From Paenibacillus ihbetae (GTDB lineage: Bacteria; Bacillota; Bacilli; Paenibacillales; Paenibacillaceae): DNA of 64,000 nt. Below are positions 43,007 through 51,664 of this stretch, piece by piece. The notes below the pieces were generated by a model. That model was not told where the DNA came from. It saw nothing but the letters and a program-made list of their open reading frames with translations, and ran no database searches. The stretch covers positions 2,068,501 to 2,132,500 of the forward strand of contig NZ_CP016809.1 of NCBI RefSeq assembly GCF_002741055.1, given 5' to 3'. The stretch's first letter is position 1. Every line of letters begins with the position of its first letter. The position numbers were made by a program, and so were the translations under genes.

Positions 43007-43489
43007 TCACGAATTTATTAACTCTGAAGCCGAAACCTTTTTCCAGCCTTCAAGTCCGATTAAATGCAGTATGCGTTCTTTTTCGGAAGCATCAAATTTG
43101 TCGGTATCCTTTCTAAGACTCCCTTCAAATTCCTTCATGTACTGCTTATTACTCGTGTCCGTCACGTACATATAATAGACATTTTGGATGGTATCTCCGT
43201 TACGAAATTGGTACTGAAAGACATACATTTGCTCTATTTCTTGGGTTTCAGGCAACGGTTCAGACTCTCCTCGCTGTGCCCATTGTGCAGCGGTCTTCAG
43301 CACATCCGGATCACTTTGTACGTTGATCAGCTCAGGCTGAACGCGATGGAAATCGTTACGGTACAAATAAATATTTATCATCTCCAACGTGCCGGATTCT
43401 TCTTCTATTCGATCCTGGTTTTTCGGCGAACAGGAGGTTATGAGCAACGTAACAAGAAGAAGATACAACAAGACTATTTTTTTGTTCAT
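43007..43489 (-). CDS. Small lipoprotein of unknown function
   Basis: About 160 residues. A signal MNKKIVLLYLLLVTLLITS with lipobox SC is followed by a mature region with no recognised fold (VFQYQFRNGDTIQNVYYMYV). The ATG 43489 follows a GGAG site. Perhaps part of the neighbouring toxin/immunity island, but that is only positional. Confidence 0.7.
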   Translation of the reverse strand: MNKKIVLLYLLLVTLLITSCSPKNQDRIEEESGTLEMINIYLYRNDFHRVQPELINVQSDPDVLKTAAQWAQRGESEPLPETQEIEQMYVFQYQFRNGDTIQNVYYMYVTDTSNKQYMKEFEGSLRKDTDKFDASEKERILHLIGLEGWKKVSASELINS

Positions 43490-43600
43490 ATAAAACACTC
43501 CTACATACCATCTTCACTCAAGTACGTATTTTCCGTAAGAGGGAATTTGCATTACACCATATTTTAACATAACCTCTTCCACGGACTCGCATATTCCCGG

Positions 43601-43629
43601 TTGACGAAACCAATATCCGGAAGTATAAT
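43601..43629 (+). promoter_or_regulatory. Sigma-A promoter of the organosulfur operon
   Basis: TTGACG, exactly 17 bases, TATAAT. The predicted transcript starts near 43636, leaving a leader of about 140 bases. The sequence TATAGGAATTATTAAACATT just downstream (from about 43651) may be a site for a sulfur-responsive repressor such as CymR, but I am not sure of that consensus. Confidence 0.8.
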
Positions 43630-43689
43630 CAAATCCATATTAAACTTATAGGAATTATTAAACATTAAATGATACCGACCATTCAAATG

Positions 43690-43740
43690 GAGGTCACAGC
43701 CTCAGCAGATATTGTGCTGGCGTTGTGGCCTTTTATTTTT
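43690..43740 (+). terminator. Leader terminator (attenuator-like) before the sulfonate permease gene
   Basis: AGGTCACA pairs with TGTGGCCT around GCC/GGC and CAGCA/TGCTG, then TTTTATTTTT. It lies between the promoter and the first gene of the operon, so read-through must be controlled or partial. Confidence 0.75.
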
Positions 43741-43774
43741 GATCCTATTTTTAAAGGCCAGGTGAGTAGAAGCG

Positions 43775-44554
43775 ATGAGAAAGCTCATGTCCAATCCGTT
43801 CATCGGAAAATGTTTGCCTTGGGTCCTCCCCATCTTACTAATCGTTGTGTGGGCCATATTATCCAATCTTGACGTGATATCGAGGAAAATCCTCCCCCTG
43901 CCTCAAGACGTTTTATTTTCTTTCAGAGATTTGCTGTTATCAGGAAAGTTAATCGAACACATCTCCATCAGCTTTCAAAGAGCGTTCATAGGTTTCTTAA
44001 TCGGCGGGGGAATCGGTCTTGTACTGGGTTTTATCAACGGCCTATCCTCCATCGCTGAAAAATTGTTAGATACGACGATTCAAATGATACGCAATGTTCC
44101 TCATCTGGCGATGATTCCCCTAGTCGTTCTATGGTTTGGCATTGGCGAGGAATCGAAAATATTTCTGGTCGCGATCGGCGTGTTATTCCCGGTCTACATC
44201 AATACCCTGCACGGCATCCGCTCCGTGGACAACGGATTGATCGAAATGGGCAGCGTATACGGGCTGCGCACCGCTTCGCTCTTCTGGAAAGTCGTTCTGC
44301 CTGGTGCCCTGCCTTCCATTCTGGTCGGACTCCGCTACGCTTTAGGCATCATGTGGCTCACCCTCATCGTATCCGAGACGATTGCTACGAATTCGGGCAT
44401 CGGCTTTCTGGCTATGAATGCAAGAGAATACATGCAAACCGATATCATTCTGCTGACCATTGTGCTGTATGCCTTATTTGGAAAGCTGGCCGATTCTATC
44501 GCCAAGCTCTTAGAGAGGCGGTTCTTACGCTGGAACCCGAATTATCACAACTAA
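43775..44554 (+). CDS. ssuC: ABC transporter permease for sulfonates
   Basis: A 259-residue membrane protein with about six segments and the permease EAA-like loop MGSVYGLRTASLFWKVVLPG. The IRNVPHLAMIPLVVLWFGIG segment is characteristic of SsuC/TauC permeases. AGGTGAG lies 8 bases before the ATG. First gene of the operon; it should import alkanesulfonates or related organosulfur compounds with the ATPase encoded next. Confidence 0.88.
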   Translation: MRKLMSNPFIGKCLPWVLPILLIVVWAILSNLDVISRKILPLPQDVLFSFRDLLLSGKLIEHISISFQRAFIGFLIGGGIGLVLGFINGLSSIAEKLLDTTIQMIRNVPHLAMIPLVVLWFGIGEESKIFLVAIGVLFPVYINTLHGIRSVDNGLIEMGSVYGLRTASLFWKVVLPGALPSILVGLRYALGIMWLTLIVSETIATNSGIGFLAMNAREYMQTDIILLTIVLYALFGKLADSIAKLLERRFLRWNPNYHN

Positions 44555-44567
44555 GCTCTGAAAGGAT

Positions 44568-45365
44568 GTGTCGACCCTGAAATCCTCTACCCACGGTGTG
44601 CATCTTCGTATAACCCAATTACAGAAAAGCTTTGGCGAACAGCCTGTACTTCGAGGCATTGAGCTGGACGTGAAGCCGGGAGAGTTCATAGCCATCATCG
44701 GGCGAAGCGGCTACGGGAAAAGCACGCTTTTGCGCGTGATCGCCGGATTGGAGCCCGCCACGTCGGGAGGCATATGGATCAATGACCATCCGGTTCACCA
44801 TGTGCATGCCGAGACCCGGATGATGTTTCAAGACGCCAGGCTGCTGCCCTGGAATAAGGTCATCGATAATGTAGCGATCGGACTTCGAAAAGAAGACCGC
44901 CATAAAGCCGAAGCCGCTTTAGAACAGGTTGGGCTCGGTGCCCGGGCCAATGATTGGCCGTCCGTGCTCTCCGGCGGTCAGAGGCAGCGCGTCGCCTTAG
45001 CCAGAGCGCTCGCCAGCCAGCCCAAACTATTGCTGCTCGATGAGCCTTTAGGCGCGCTGGATGCATTGACCCGCATTGAAATGCAGCAATTAATCGAATC
45101 GCTGTGGCAGCAGCAGCCATTTACGACCGTCCTGATTACGCACGATGTCGAAGAGGCTGTCGTCTTGGCCGATCGCGTAGTCCTCATTGAGGAGGGCCGG
45201 ATCGCGATGGATCGAGCCGTCCCTTTCCCCCGCCCCCGTCAACGGGGAAATGCCGAAGTGGCCGCATTCATCGATCACATCCTGAAACGGGTCTTGGGCA
45301 TAACCGAAGTGGCAAGCCGTCATGAAACAGAAAGCCTCCCCTATCCCTTAAAGAAAGGTTCATAG
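44568..45365 (+). CDS. ssuB: ABC transporter ATP-binding protein for sulfonates
   Basis: A 265-residue ATPase starting at GTG after a GAAAGGAT site. Walker A reads GRSGYGKST (Tyr in place of the usual Cys), the signature is [15 protein letters not shown], Walker B is [12 protein letters not shown] and the H-loop is LITHDVEEA, all as in SsuB/TauB. It lies 13 bases after the permease gene. Confidence 0.9.
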   Translation: MSTLKSSTHGVHLRITQLQKSFGEQPVLRGIELDVKPGEFIAIIGRSGYGKSTLLRVIAGLEPATSGGIWINDHPVHHVHAETRMMFQDARLLPWNKVIDNVAIGLRKEDRHKAEAALEQVGLGARANDWPSVLSGGQRQRVALARALASQPKLLLLDEPLGALDALTRIEMQQLIESLWQQQPFTTVLITHDVEEAVVLADRVVLIEEGRIAMDRAVPFPRPRQRGNAEVAAFIDHILKRVLGITEVASRHETESLPYPLKKGS

Positions 45366-45595
45366 GTGTCTAACGCCATCCTGCTCGGGAGGGGAATTCC
45401 ATAACCATTTCTTGAAGGAGGTGGATCACAAGCGAGCGTTTGACCGGATGTGAAACCGTAAGAAAAACGTCTATCAACGTACTTTCAAAGAAGACAGACC
45501 GCGTTTAGCGGTAGTTTTTCTTGCGATATCAGGCAGCAGATTCTCCGAAGCTTATACGTTCTGATATCTAGAAAAAGAAAGGAGCTGTAGAAACC
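45366..45595 (+). promoter_or_regulatory. Structured intergenic leader before the desulfinase-like gene
   Basis: A long 12-bp stem (CGTAAGAAAAAC near 45463 with GTTTTTCTTGCG at 45513-45524) encloses ACCGC/GCGGT (45498-45512). A second pair GATATCAG/CTGATATC lies at 45525-45532 and 45561-45568. The inner hairpin with its AGTTTTTC tail could terminate. No known riboswitch class was recognised. Confidence 0.5.
45498..45520 (+). terminator. Terminator-like hairpin inside the organosulfur operon
   Basis: ACCGC GTTTA GCGGT followed by AGTTTTTC. The stem is short; it may be part of the larger alternative structure described for the leader. Confidence 0.4.
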
Positions 45596-46612
45596 ATGCC
45601 CCACATCGATAGTCCGCAAGAAATCGTAAAAGAAATTAGGATTACCCGCTGCCCTGTTCCGACAGCAGCCAGTTTGGCCCTTGACCTCGGGCTTCTTGAT
45701 CAGGAGCTTGGAAAGTCCGGATGTACGGCAGCGGAGCTAACGCGAGACACCCGTCAAGCTTTGCCGGATGCGCATTTTAATCACACCTTGCCATTCCTCG
45801 TGCGGGAAGGCGGCAACATTCCGGCTTTATGGGCACGCTCAACCGGGAGTGATACGCGGCTGATCGGACTAAGCTGGGTCGATGAATATCAAGCCATTCT
45901 TACCCTTCCCGACTCGGATCTTCAGGAGCCTGGCGATCTGCGCGGAAGACGAATCGGGATTCCTCGTCATCGGTATTTGGAGATCGATTTTCGAGCGGCC
46001 CAAGCGCTTCGCGGGTTTCATAATGCGCTCTCGCTGGCGAATCTTACGCTGGATGACGTCAACATCACCCATCTTGAAGCAATTCGTGAAGGAAGAAGGG
46101 ATTCCTGGAATACCGAAATCGAGGCGCTGCAGCGGCGTGAGATCGATGCTGTTTTTGTCAAAGGAGCTACCGGACTGGAGGTCGCCCGTACGGTCGGGCT
46201 AAAGGAAGTGATCGAGCTCGGGTTCCATCCGGATCCGCTGGTGCGAGTCAACAATGGCGTGCCCCGAACCGTGACGGTCGATACGGCCTTAACGGAGCAG
46301 GAGCATGTCGTGGAGCAGATTCTCACTTCTCTGCTTCGCGCCGCCGATTGGTCCAAAGATCATCCCGAGGATTTCATTCGTGTCGTTACGAAGGAAACCG
46401 GCGCTTCCTCCGAATATGTTGCCTCCGCTTATCGCAATATTTCCCTTCGACCCGCACTGCGTGAAGACTATTTAACGGCGCTTGATGCCCAGAGCAGGTT
46501 CCTGTTCGAGCATGGTTTCCTCCCGAATCCCGTGAATGTATGGGACTGGATTCTGCCCGAACCGTTAGCCGCAGCTGAACAAAACATTGCCAAAGGAGTG
46601 TCCCTCACATGA
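45596..46612 (+). CDS. DszB-like sulfinate desulfinase (SBP fold, no signal peptide)
   Basis: A 338-residue protein related to periplasmic sulfonate-binding proteins but lacking any signal peptide. Three residues known to be catalytic in DszB (2'-hydroxybiphenyl-2-sulfinate desulfinase; Cys27, His60, Arg70) have counterparts here: Cys19 in ITRCPVPTAA, His60 in DAHFNHTLP and Arg70 in FLVREGGNIPAL. The C-terminus (FEHGFLPNPVNVWDWILPEP) also follows the DszB plan. It may therefore release sulfite from a sulfinate in the cytoplasm, working with the SsuD-like monooxygenase encoded two genes on. AAAGGAG precedes the ATG. The alternative is an unusual binding protein. Confidence 0.75.
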   Translation: MPHIDSPQEIVKEIRITRCPVPTAASLALDLGLLDQELGKSGCTAAELTRDTRQALPDAHFNHTLPFLVREGGNIPALWARSTGSDTRLIGLSWVDEYQAILTLPDSDLQEPGDLRGRRIGIPRHRYLEIDFRAAQALRGFHNALSLANLTLDDVNITHLEAIREGRRDSWNTEIEALQRREIDAVFVKGATGLEVARTVGLKEVIELGFHPDPLVRVNNGVPRTVTVDTALTEQEHVVEQILTSLLRAADWSKDHPEDFIRVVTKETGASSEYVASAYRNISLRPALREDYLTALDAQSRFLFEHGFLPNPVNVWDWILPEPLAAAEQNIAKGVSLT

Positions 46613-47508
46613 CTCAAACGAAAGCAGACGTAACCATCGGCGTTCATCCTAATAATCATTCGTTATTCGTATTGCGCCGCTTGGGCTTTTTGGAAGAGCT
46701 TCTTAAAGACCACAACGCATCCGTTGCCTGGGTTGATTACACCGACGGAGCAAGGACGCCGCTGCGGATCGCTTCCGGCGAAATCGACTTTGGAGGTACA
46801 GGGTCTACCCCGCCGTTAACCGCGCAGGCATCGGGAATCGATATTGTGTACGTTGCGGTATCGAATCCCCGTACAGCCAGCGGCGCCTTAGTGGTGCGCA
46901 AGGAATCGCCGGTGCAATCCGTTGCCGATTTGAAAGGCTTGCGCATTGCGCTGTCCGAAGGGTCCTGGCATACGAGTTTTCTCGCAACCGCGCTCGATAA
47001 GGCAGGCCTTCTATATGATGATGTCGCTCGTGCGGATATAGGCAATAAGGGGGCAAAAGCACTGCTGGCCGGCGAAGTGGAGGCTTGGGTCGGCAACGAC
47101 CCGCAGCTGACGGAGCTGCATAACAAAGGTCTCGTTCGCACGCTGGTGCCGCTTGAATCCCATATCTCCCACCGTTCCGTATGGTTTGCCAGCCGGGGTT
47201 TTGCGACGAATCAGCCGCAGCTGCTTAAGGCTGTCGTTGAAGCGCTGCAGCAAGCAGATCAATGGATTCAAGACAACACGCGCGAAGCGGCAGAGCTGTT
47301 TGCCCGGGACCTGCCCGATTGGCCATCCGCGGATTCATGGGAAGCCGCGCTTCAGCGGAGACCTTGGGGGCTGCAGCCGATTACCAAGGAGTTTATAAGC
47401 GAACAGCAGCGGGTTGCCGATCTGTTAGCAAGGCAGCATATTTTGCCTAAGAGCATTGCCGTTTCCGATGCCGTTCTGCCCGTACCCGTAGAAATTGGAG
47501 GAGAATAG
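46609..47508 (+). CDS. Signal-less SsuA-like SBP-fold protein
   Basis: A 299-residue protein overlapping the preceding gene by 4 bases (ATGA). It starts directly with DVTIGVHPNNHSLFVLRRLG and contains EIDFGGTGSTPPLTAQASGI and SVADLKGLRIALSEGSWHTS, the layout of alkanesulfonate-binding SsuA, but without a signal peptide or lipobox. It does not carry the Cys of the DszB-like neighbour at the same place (VHPNN instead of CPVP). It could be a cytoplasmic enzyme or a binding subunit passing substrate to the monooxygenase. Function inferred only. Confidence 0.7.
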   Translation: MTQTKADVTIGVHPNNHSLFVLRRLGFLEELLKDHNASVAWVDYTDGARTPLRIASGEIDFGGTGSTPPLTAQASGIDIVYVAVSNPRTASGALVVRKESPVQSVADLKGLRIALSEGSWHTSFLATALDKAGLLYDDVARADIGNKGAKALLAGEVEAWVGNDPQLTELHNKGLVRTLVPLESHISHRSVWFASRGFATNQPQLLKAVVEALQQADQWIQDNTREAAELFARDLPDWPSADSWEAALQRRPWGLQPITKEFISEQQRVADLLARQHILPKSIAVSDAVLPVPVEIGGE

Positions 47509-47509
47509 C

Positions 47510-48652
47510 ATGGCTGCATACAACGAGAATGTTGAGGTGTATTGGTATTTAACCGCGCCGGATGGCCGCAGTCCTTGGTCAACGGAGGGCGCGCGCAAAA
47601 TCGATTTGCCTTACCTAAGGCAGATTGCCTCGGCTGTCGACCAATTGGGGTTTACCGGCGCCTTGCTGGCAACGGGCCCGCATGATACGTGGGTGCTGGG
47701 CTCCTCCCTGATCTCCAGCACGAGCAATATGCGTTTTCTTATCGCTGTCCATCCGCCGCTGATCTCCCCCGTGCTCGCCGCGAAAATGACGCAAACCTTC
47801 GATGATTTCTCCGGAGGACGCGTCCTATTAAATATCGTGAACGGGAACACGTCGCAGATGCGCGCTTATGGATCAACGCTTGGGCATGATGAACGTTATG
47901 CCTATACGGATGAATGGATTCAGGTATGGAAGCAAGCCGTGGCCGGAGAACACCTGGATTTCCATGGCAAGTATATTACCGCCGAAGGCAAAGCCTTGCA
48001 GCTCTCTTCCACGCAGAAGCCAACGCCGCCCCTGTGGTTCGGCGGATCGTCGCAAGCGGCACACCTCACGGCCGCCAAGCACATCGACACGTACCTGAGC
48101 TGGGGTGAAACGCCTCCGCAGGTCGCCGAGAAGATTCAAGATCTTCAAGCTTTAGCTGCTGAGCAAGGTCGTACGATGCGGTATGGCATCCGGCTGTATC
48201 TGATCGTGCGCGATACGGATGAGGAAGCTTGGCAAGAAGCGGACCGGTTGCTCAAGACGATGGATCCGCAGACCGTGGAGCATATGCAATCCATTCTTCG
48301 AAACAGCGATTCGGTGGGGCAGCAGCGCATGCTTCGCAATCACAACGGCCAAATTCCGAAAGACGCGCGGGAGCTCGAAATTTATCCGGATTTATGGGCC
48401 GGGATGAGTCTGGTACGACCAGGTCCGGGTACCACGATCGTTGGCAGTCCGGCAACCGTTCTGGCGCGTTTAAGAGAGTATCAGGATGCGGGCATTTCAA
48501 CGTTTATTTTCTCCGGTGTTCCGCTGCTTGAAGAAGCTTACCGTGTAGGAGAATCCATCCTGCCCCATCTGCGCGTTAACCGTCAGGCCGTAACGACGCC
48601 GAAGCTAGAAGAACAGGAGAAGGCCTTCACTTGGGCTCATAACATTCACTAA
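47510..48652 (+). CDS. ssuD: FMNH2-dependent alkanesulfonate monooxygenase-like enzyme (LLM class)
   Basis: About 380 residues from ATG 47510, after GGAGGAG. It follows the SsuD pattern: VYWYLTAPDGRSPWSTEGAR, GFTGALLATGPHDTWVLGSS, NIVNGNTSQMRAYG, PPLWFGGSSQAAHLTAAKHI and SGVPLLEEAYRVGESILPHL. SsuD cleaves C-S bonds of alkanesulfonates to aldehyde and sulfite with FMNH2 and O2. No flavin reductase gene is present in the operon, so reduced flavin must come from elsewhere. Confidence 0.88.
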   Translation: MAAYNENVEVYWYLTAPDGRSPWSTEGARKIDLPYLRQIASAVDQLGFTGALLATGPHDTWVLGSSLISSTSNMRFLIAVHPPLISPVLAAKMTQTFDDFSGGRVLLNIVNGNTSQMRAYGSTLGHDERYAYTDEWIQVWKQAVAGEHLDFHGKYITAEGKALQLSSTQKPTPPLWFGGSSQAAHLTAAKHIDTYLSWGETPPQVAEKIQDLQALAAEQGRTMRYGIRLYLIVRDTDEEAWQEADRLLKTMDPQTVEHMQSILRNSDSVGQQRMLRNHNGQIPKDARELEIYPDLWAGMSLVRPGPGTTIVGSPATVLARLREYQDAGISTFIFSGVPLLEEAYRVGESILPHLRVNRQAVTTPKLEEQEKAFTWAHNIH

Positions 48653-48679
48653 ACGATCCGGCAAAAAGGGAAGTGTCCT

Positions 48680-49666
48680 ATGCGAAAAATAAGCTTACAT
48701 CTACTATTAGTATTTCTGTTAGTTACGTTATCAGCTTGCGGTAAAGCCGGCCAAGCGAAACAAGCCAGTGCCAAGGATGAAGCCGTCCCCGTTCGTCTTG
48801 GCATCCTGCGCAGTGCCCAGCCATTAAGTTTATCCGAGGAAGGCGGGCCCCTGTATAAAAGGCTTGAAGCAGCCGGAGCGAGCATTGAAAAAACCGGCGG
48901 TTTCGCCGCCATGTCGCCGGCGATCGAGGCGTTAAACGCCGGTTCGATCGATATCACGATCGGCTCGATTACGGCAGCCATCAGCGCCCTTGTCGGAGGC
49001 TCCTCGGAATTTACGATTTTTACGAAGCAGCCTGGCGATGAAGATAATCAAGGTATTGTGGCCAAGCCAGAAGCCGGCATTAAGGGCCCTTCCGACCTCC
49101 GGGGCAAAAGAATCGCCGTCAACCGCGGCGGCACAGGCGAATACTTACTATATAAAGCATTAGAGAAAGGTGGACTCAATGCGAGCGAAGTCGAGATCGT
49201 CTATCTTCCGCCAACGGAAGCAGGCCCCGCCTTTGAGAGCGGGCAAGTTGATGCTTGGGCGACATGGGGTTCTTTTACGGCCGTGGCGCTCGTCGACTTC
49301 GGTGCAGAGCTGGTCATTTCCGCAGGCGACATCGAATCCGAGAACGATACGGTGTATATTGTGCGAAACGGCTTCCTGAAGGAGCATCCGGAGCTCGTCC
49401 ATGAAGTGTTCGAAGGCTTGAATGAAGAGTCCGCGCTTCTATCGGGCGACGTCGATCACACCGTCCAATTAATTCAGGACATCCAAGGCATCTCCGAACC
49501 CGTCGCGCGTCAGCAGCTGGAAGGCTCTTTATACCCGTTTGACCCGATTGATGACACCGTCCGCCAACGTTGGCAAGCGATCGCCGATTATATGTTTGAG
49601 AAAGGGATTATTCCGAATGAAGTGGATGTTCTGTCCAATACGGTGGATGTAAGGACGTTGAAGTGA
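48680..49666 (+). CDS. ssuA: Sulfonate ABC transporter solute-binding lipoprotein
   Basis: A 328-residue lipoprotein (signal MRKISLHLLLVFLLVTLSAC) of the SsuA/TauA family: VPVRLGILRSAQPLSL, SIDITIGSITAAISALVGGS, DLRGKRIAVNRGGTGEYLLY, PAFESGQVDAWATWGSF. It is the only exported binding protein of the operon and should deliver substrate to the permease encoded at 43775. It ends the operon before a bidirectional terminator. Confidence 0.88.
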   Translation: MRKISLHLLLVFLLVTLSACGKAGQAKQASAKDEAVPVRLGILRSAQPLSLSEEGGPLYKRLEAAGASIEKTGGFAAMSPAIEALNAGSIDITIGSITAAISALVGGSSEFTIFTKQPGDEDNQGIVAKPEAGIKGPSDLRGKRIAVNRGGTGEYLLYKALEKGGLNASEVEIVYLPPTEAGPAFESGQVDAWATWGSFTAVALVDFGAELVISAGDIESENDTVYIVRNGFLKEHPELVHEVFEGLNEESALLSGDVDHTVQLIQDIQGISEPVARQQLEGSLYPFDPIDDTVRQRWQAIADYMFEKGIIPNEVDVLSNTVDVRTLK

Positions 49667-49781
49667 AGCTGTCTGAGGTAAGCTGAGAGGAGTGTGAGCG
49701 TCAGGCATTGTTCGGTAAACTAAAACAAGAGGAACTTCATTTGGCGGTAGGGCAGTATGACCCTGGTCACGTTTAATATTG

Positions 49782-49815
49782 AAAAAGGCAAGGAGACTAA
49801 GCTCCTTGCCTTTCC
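49782..49815. terminator. Bidirectional terminator between the organosulfur and glucuronidase operons
   Basis: AAAGGCAAGGAG/CTCCTTGCCTTT, a perfect 12-bp stem with A/T tracts on both sides, between convergent operons. Confidence 0.88.
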
Positions 49816-49853
49816 ATTTAAAGCCGCTTCCTTATCATTGCGGACAGGAAAAT

Positions 49854-51653
49854 TTAAAGCTTGTACCCAAAATCGGGTATCGAATGCCACCGCTTTTTCA
49901 ACTCGTGTGCAGCGGCTTTCGGTTTGCGATCGCGAGTAAAAACCCCTTTCTTGTTTCCCTGAACCCGAATGATATTTTGACTAGTATGGAAGTCGGCGAA
50001 GTTCCAGACGTGTTCCCCGACGAAATTTCCGCATGCGTCAAAAATTTCGTGATTCGCCTGCAAAAACTTAACCTGGAACTCCTCAGTGAACATGACGGGA
50101 TCGACATCGTGGAATCCAGCGATCGTATCCGCGCCGTATTCCGTCATGATGATCGGTTTGTCCGGACAGCGTTTGTTCCAGCCTTCGAATTCGCGGCGGA
50201 GCTTGGCCTGAGCCAACTCCCACTCCCCGCCTTCCACATACCAACCGTAGTAGCGGTTTAAGCACAGGACATCCGCCAGATCCGATACCTTGCAATCCTC
50301 GGGGCTGCCTTCCTGCAAGGTTACTACCGTGACGGGACGCTGCTGCGGATCGCATTCCTTCGTCAGCCGGAACAGCGGTTCAAAGTACTCATACGCCCCG
50401 TCCTCCGCCGTTGCCGGCTCGTTGGCGATTGACCACATCACGACGCAGGCATGGTTTTTATCCCTCGCAACCAATTCACGAATGGCCTCCCGATGTGCCT
50501 CGCGGGTATTGATTTCCTTCCACGTATTCCGTTTCGGGCCGTTTGCGTGAATCGCCATAAAGTTCAAATGCAAGCCGACAGCCGCCACCTCGTCGATGAC
50601 GACAAAGCCTTCCCGATCGGCTAGCCGCATGAGCTCTTCCGAGTACGGATAATGGGACGTCCGGAACGAATTGGCACCGATCCATTTCATCAATTGAAAA
50701 TCCATCACGTTGGCCGCCTCGTTGAATCCTCTGCCGTGAATCGGGGAATCCTCGTGCTTGCCGAATCCTTTAAAGTAGAACGGTTTTCCGTTGATGAGAA
50801 ACTTTCCTTCTTTCACTTCCACCGTTCGGATCCCGAAGGGCTGCTCGTATTCGTCGATCGTCTCGCCCTGTTGCAGCAGCTCGATTTTCACCCTGTACAA
50901 GTAAGCGTTCAGCGGCTCCCAGAGCTTCGCTTCCGTGATCATTAATTTGCCTTCCGCGCCTTCTCCACTCGCGACAACGATGCCGTCCTCATCGAGGATG
51001 CTGACCCTTGTCTCCACCGTGCCGCTTGCAGCCACCGAATAATTCACCAAGGCGGATCCATCAGACTGCACGCCGGATACGATCTCGACATCCCGAATGT
51101 AGACCCAAGGCGTCGTATAGATTTTGACCGGCCGGTGAAGTCCCGCATAATTAAAGAAATCAAAATTCGGTCGATTGCGAATGATTTTGCCGAGTCCTTC
51201 AACCTCCTGCTCTGAATAGTTGCCGACGGGCAGCGTTGATTCATCCAGCACGTTACAGACCGCAACGGTAAGCCGGTTTTTCCCTTCGGTTAACCATTCG
51301 TTGATTTCGGTCTCGAACGGCGTAAACCCGCCCGTGTGCCCGGCCGCCAAGCGGCCGTTGACGTACACCTTCGCCTTATGCGTGGCCGATCCGAATCGGA
51401 GAACGATTCGCTCTGAGGAAAGCGCGCTTGGAACGATGAAATCCCGTTCGTACCACACCCAACCGACATGATTGCGAATTTCTGCGCTAACCCCCACATC
51501 ATTGTATGAGGAAGGTACCGCCATCGGGATCGTATCCGCTAGCGGACGTTCCTGCCATTTCTCGGCGAATCCATTGCCGGAATCCAGTTTAAAATTCCAT
51601 ATTCCGTTTAAATCGATGACGGTCCGGGAGGCGGTCACAATTGGATAAAGCAT
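49854..51653 (-). CDS. uidA: Beta-glucuronidase, GH2 family
   Basis: A 599-residue glycosidase with the GH2 order: sugar-binding jelly roll (1-180), Ig-like domain and TIM barrel from about 275. The acid/base is Glu412 (WSIANEP) and the nucleophile Glu505 (MTEYGAD), nearly the same numbers as in the E. coli enzyme (413, 504). The NxK motif that binds the glucuronate carboxylate is present in [16 protein letters not shown]. It has no signal peptide, so it acts on imported glucuronides. It is the last gene of the sugar importer operon. Confidence 0.93.
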   Translation of the reverse strand: MLYPIVTASRTVIDLNGIWNFKLDSGNGFAEKWQERPLADTIPMAVPSSYNDVGVSAEIRNHVGWVWYERDFIVPSALSSERIVLRFGSATHKAKVYVNGRLAAGHTGGFTPFETEINEWLTEGKNRLTVAVCNVLDESTLPVGNYSEQEVEGLGKIIRNRPNFDFFNYAGLHRPVKIYTTPWVYIRDVEIVSGVQSDGSALVNYSVAASGTVETRVSILDEDGIVVASGEGAEGKLMITEAKLWEPLNAYLYRVKIELLQQGETIDEYEQPFGIRTVEVKEGKFLINGKPFYFKGFGKHEDSPIHGRGFNEAANVMDFQLMKWIGANSFRTSHYPYSEELMRLADREGFVVIDEVAAVGLHLNFMAIHANGPKRNTWKEINTREAHREAIRELVARDKNHACVVMWSIANEPATAEDGAYEYFEPLFRLTKECDPQQRPVTVVTLQEGSPEDCKVSDLADVLCLNRYYGWYVEGGEWELAQAKLRREFEGWNKRCPDKPIIMTEYGADTIAGFHDVDPVMFTEEFQVKFLQANHEIFDACGNFVGEHVWNFADFHTSQNIIRVQGNKKGVFTRDRKPKAAAHELKKRWHSIPDFGYKL

Positions 51654-51664
51654 AAGCTTCCCTC

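Noticed and set aside
45366..45595. T-box or SAM riboswitch before the desulfinase-like gene
   Set aside because: ACCGCG-like text is present but the T-box antiterminator core and the SAM-I core are not.
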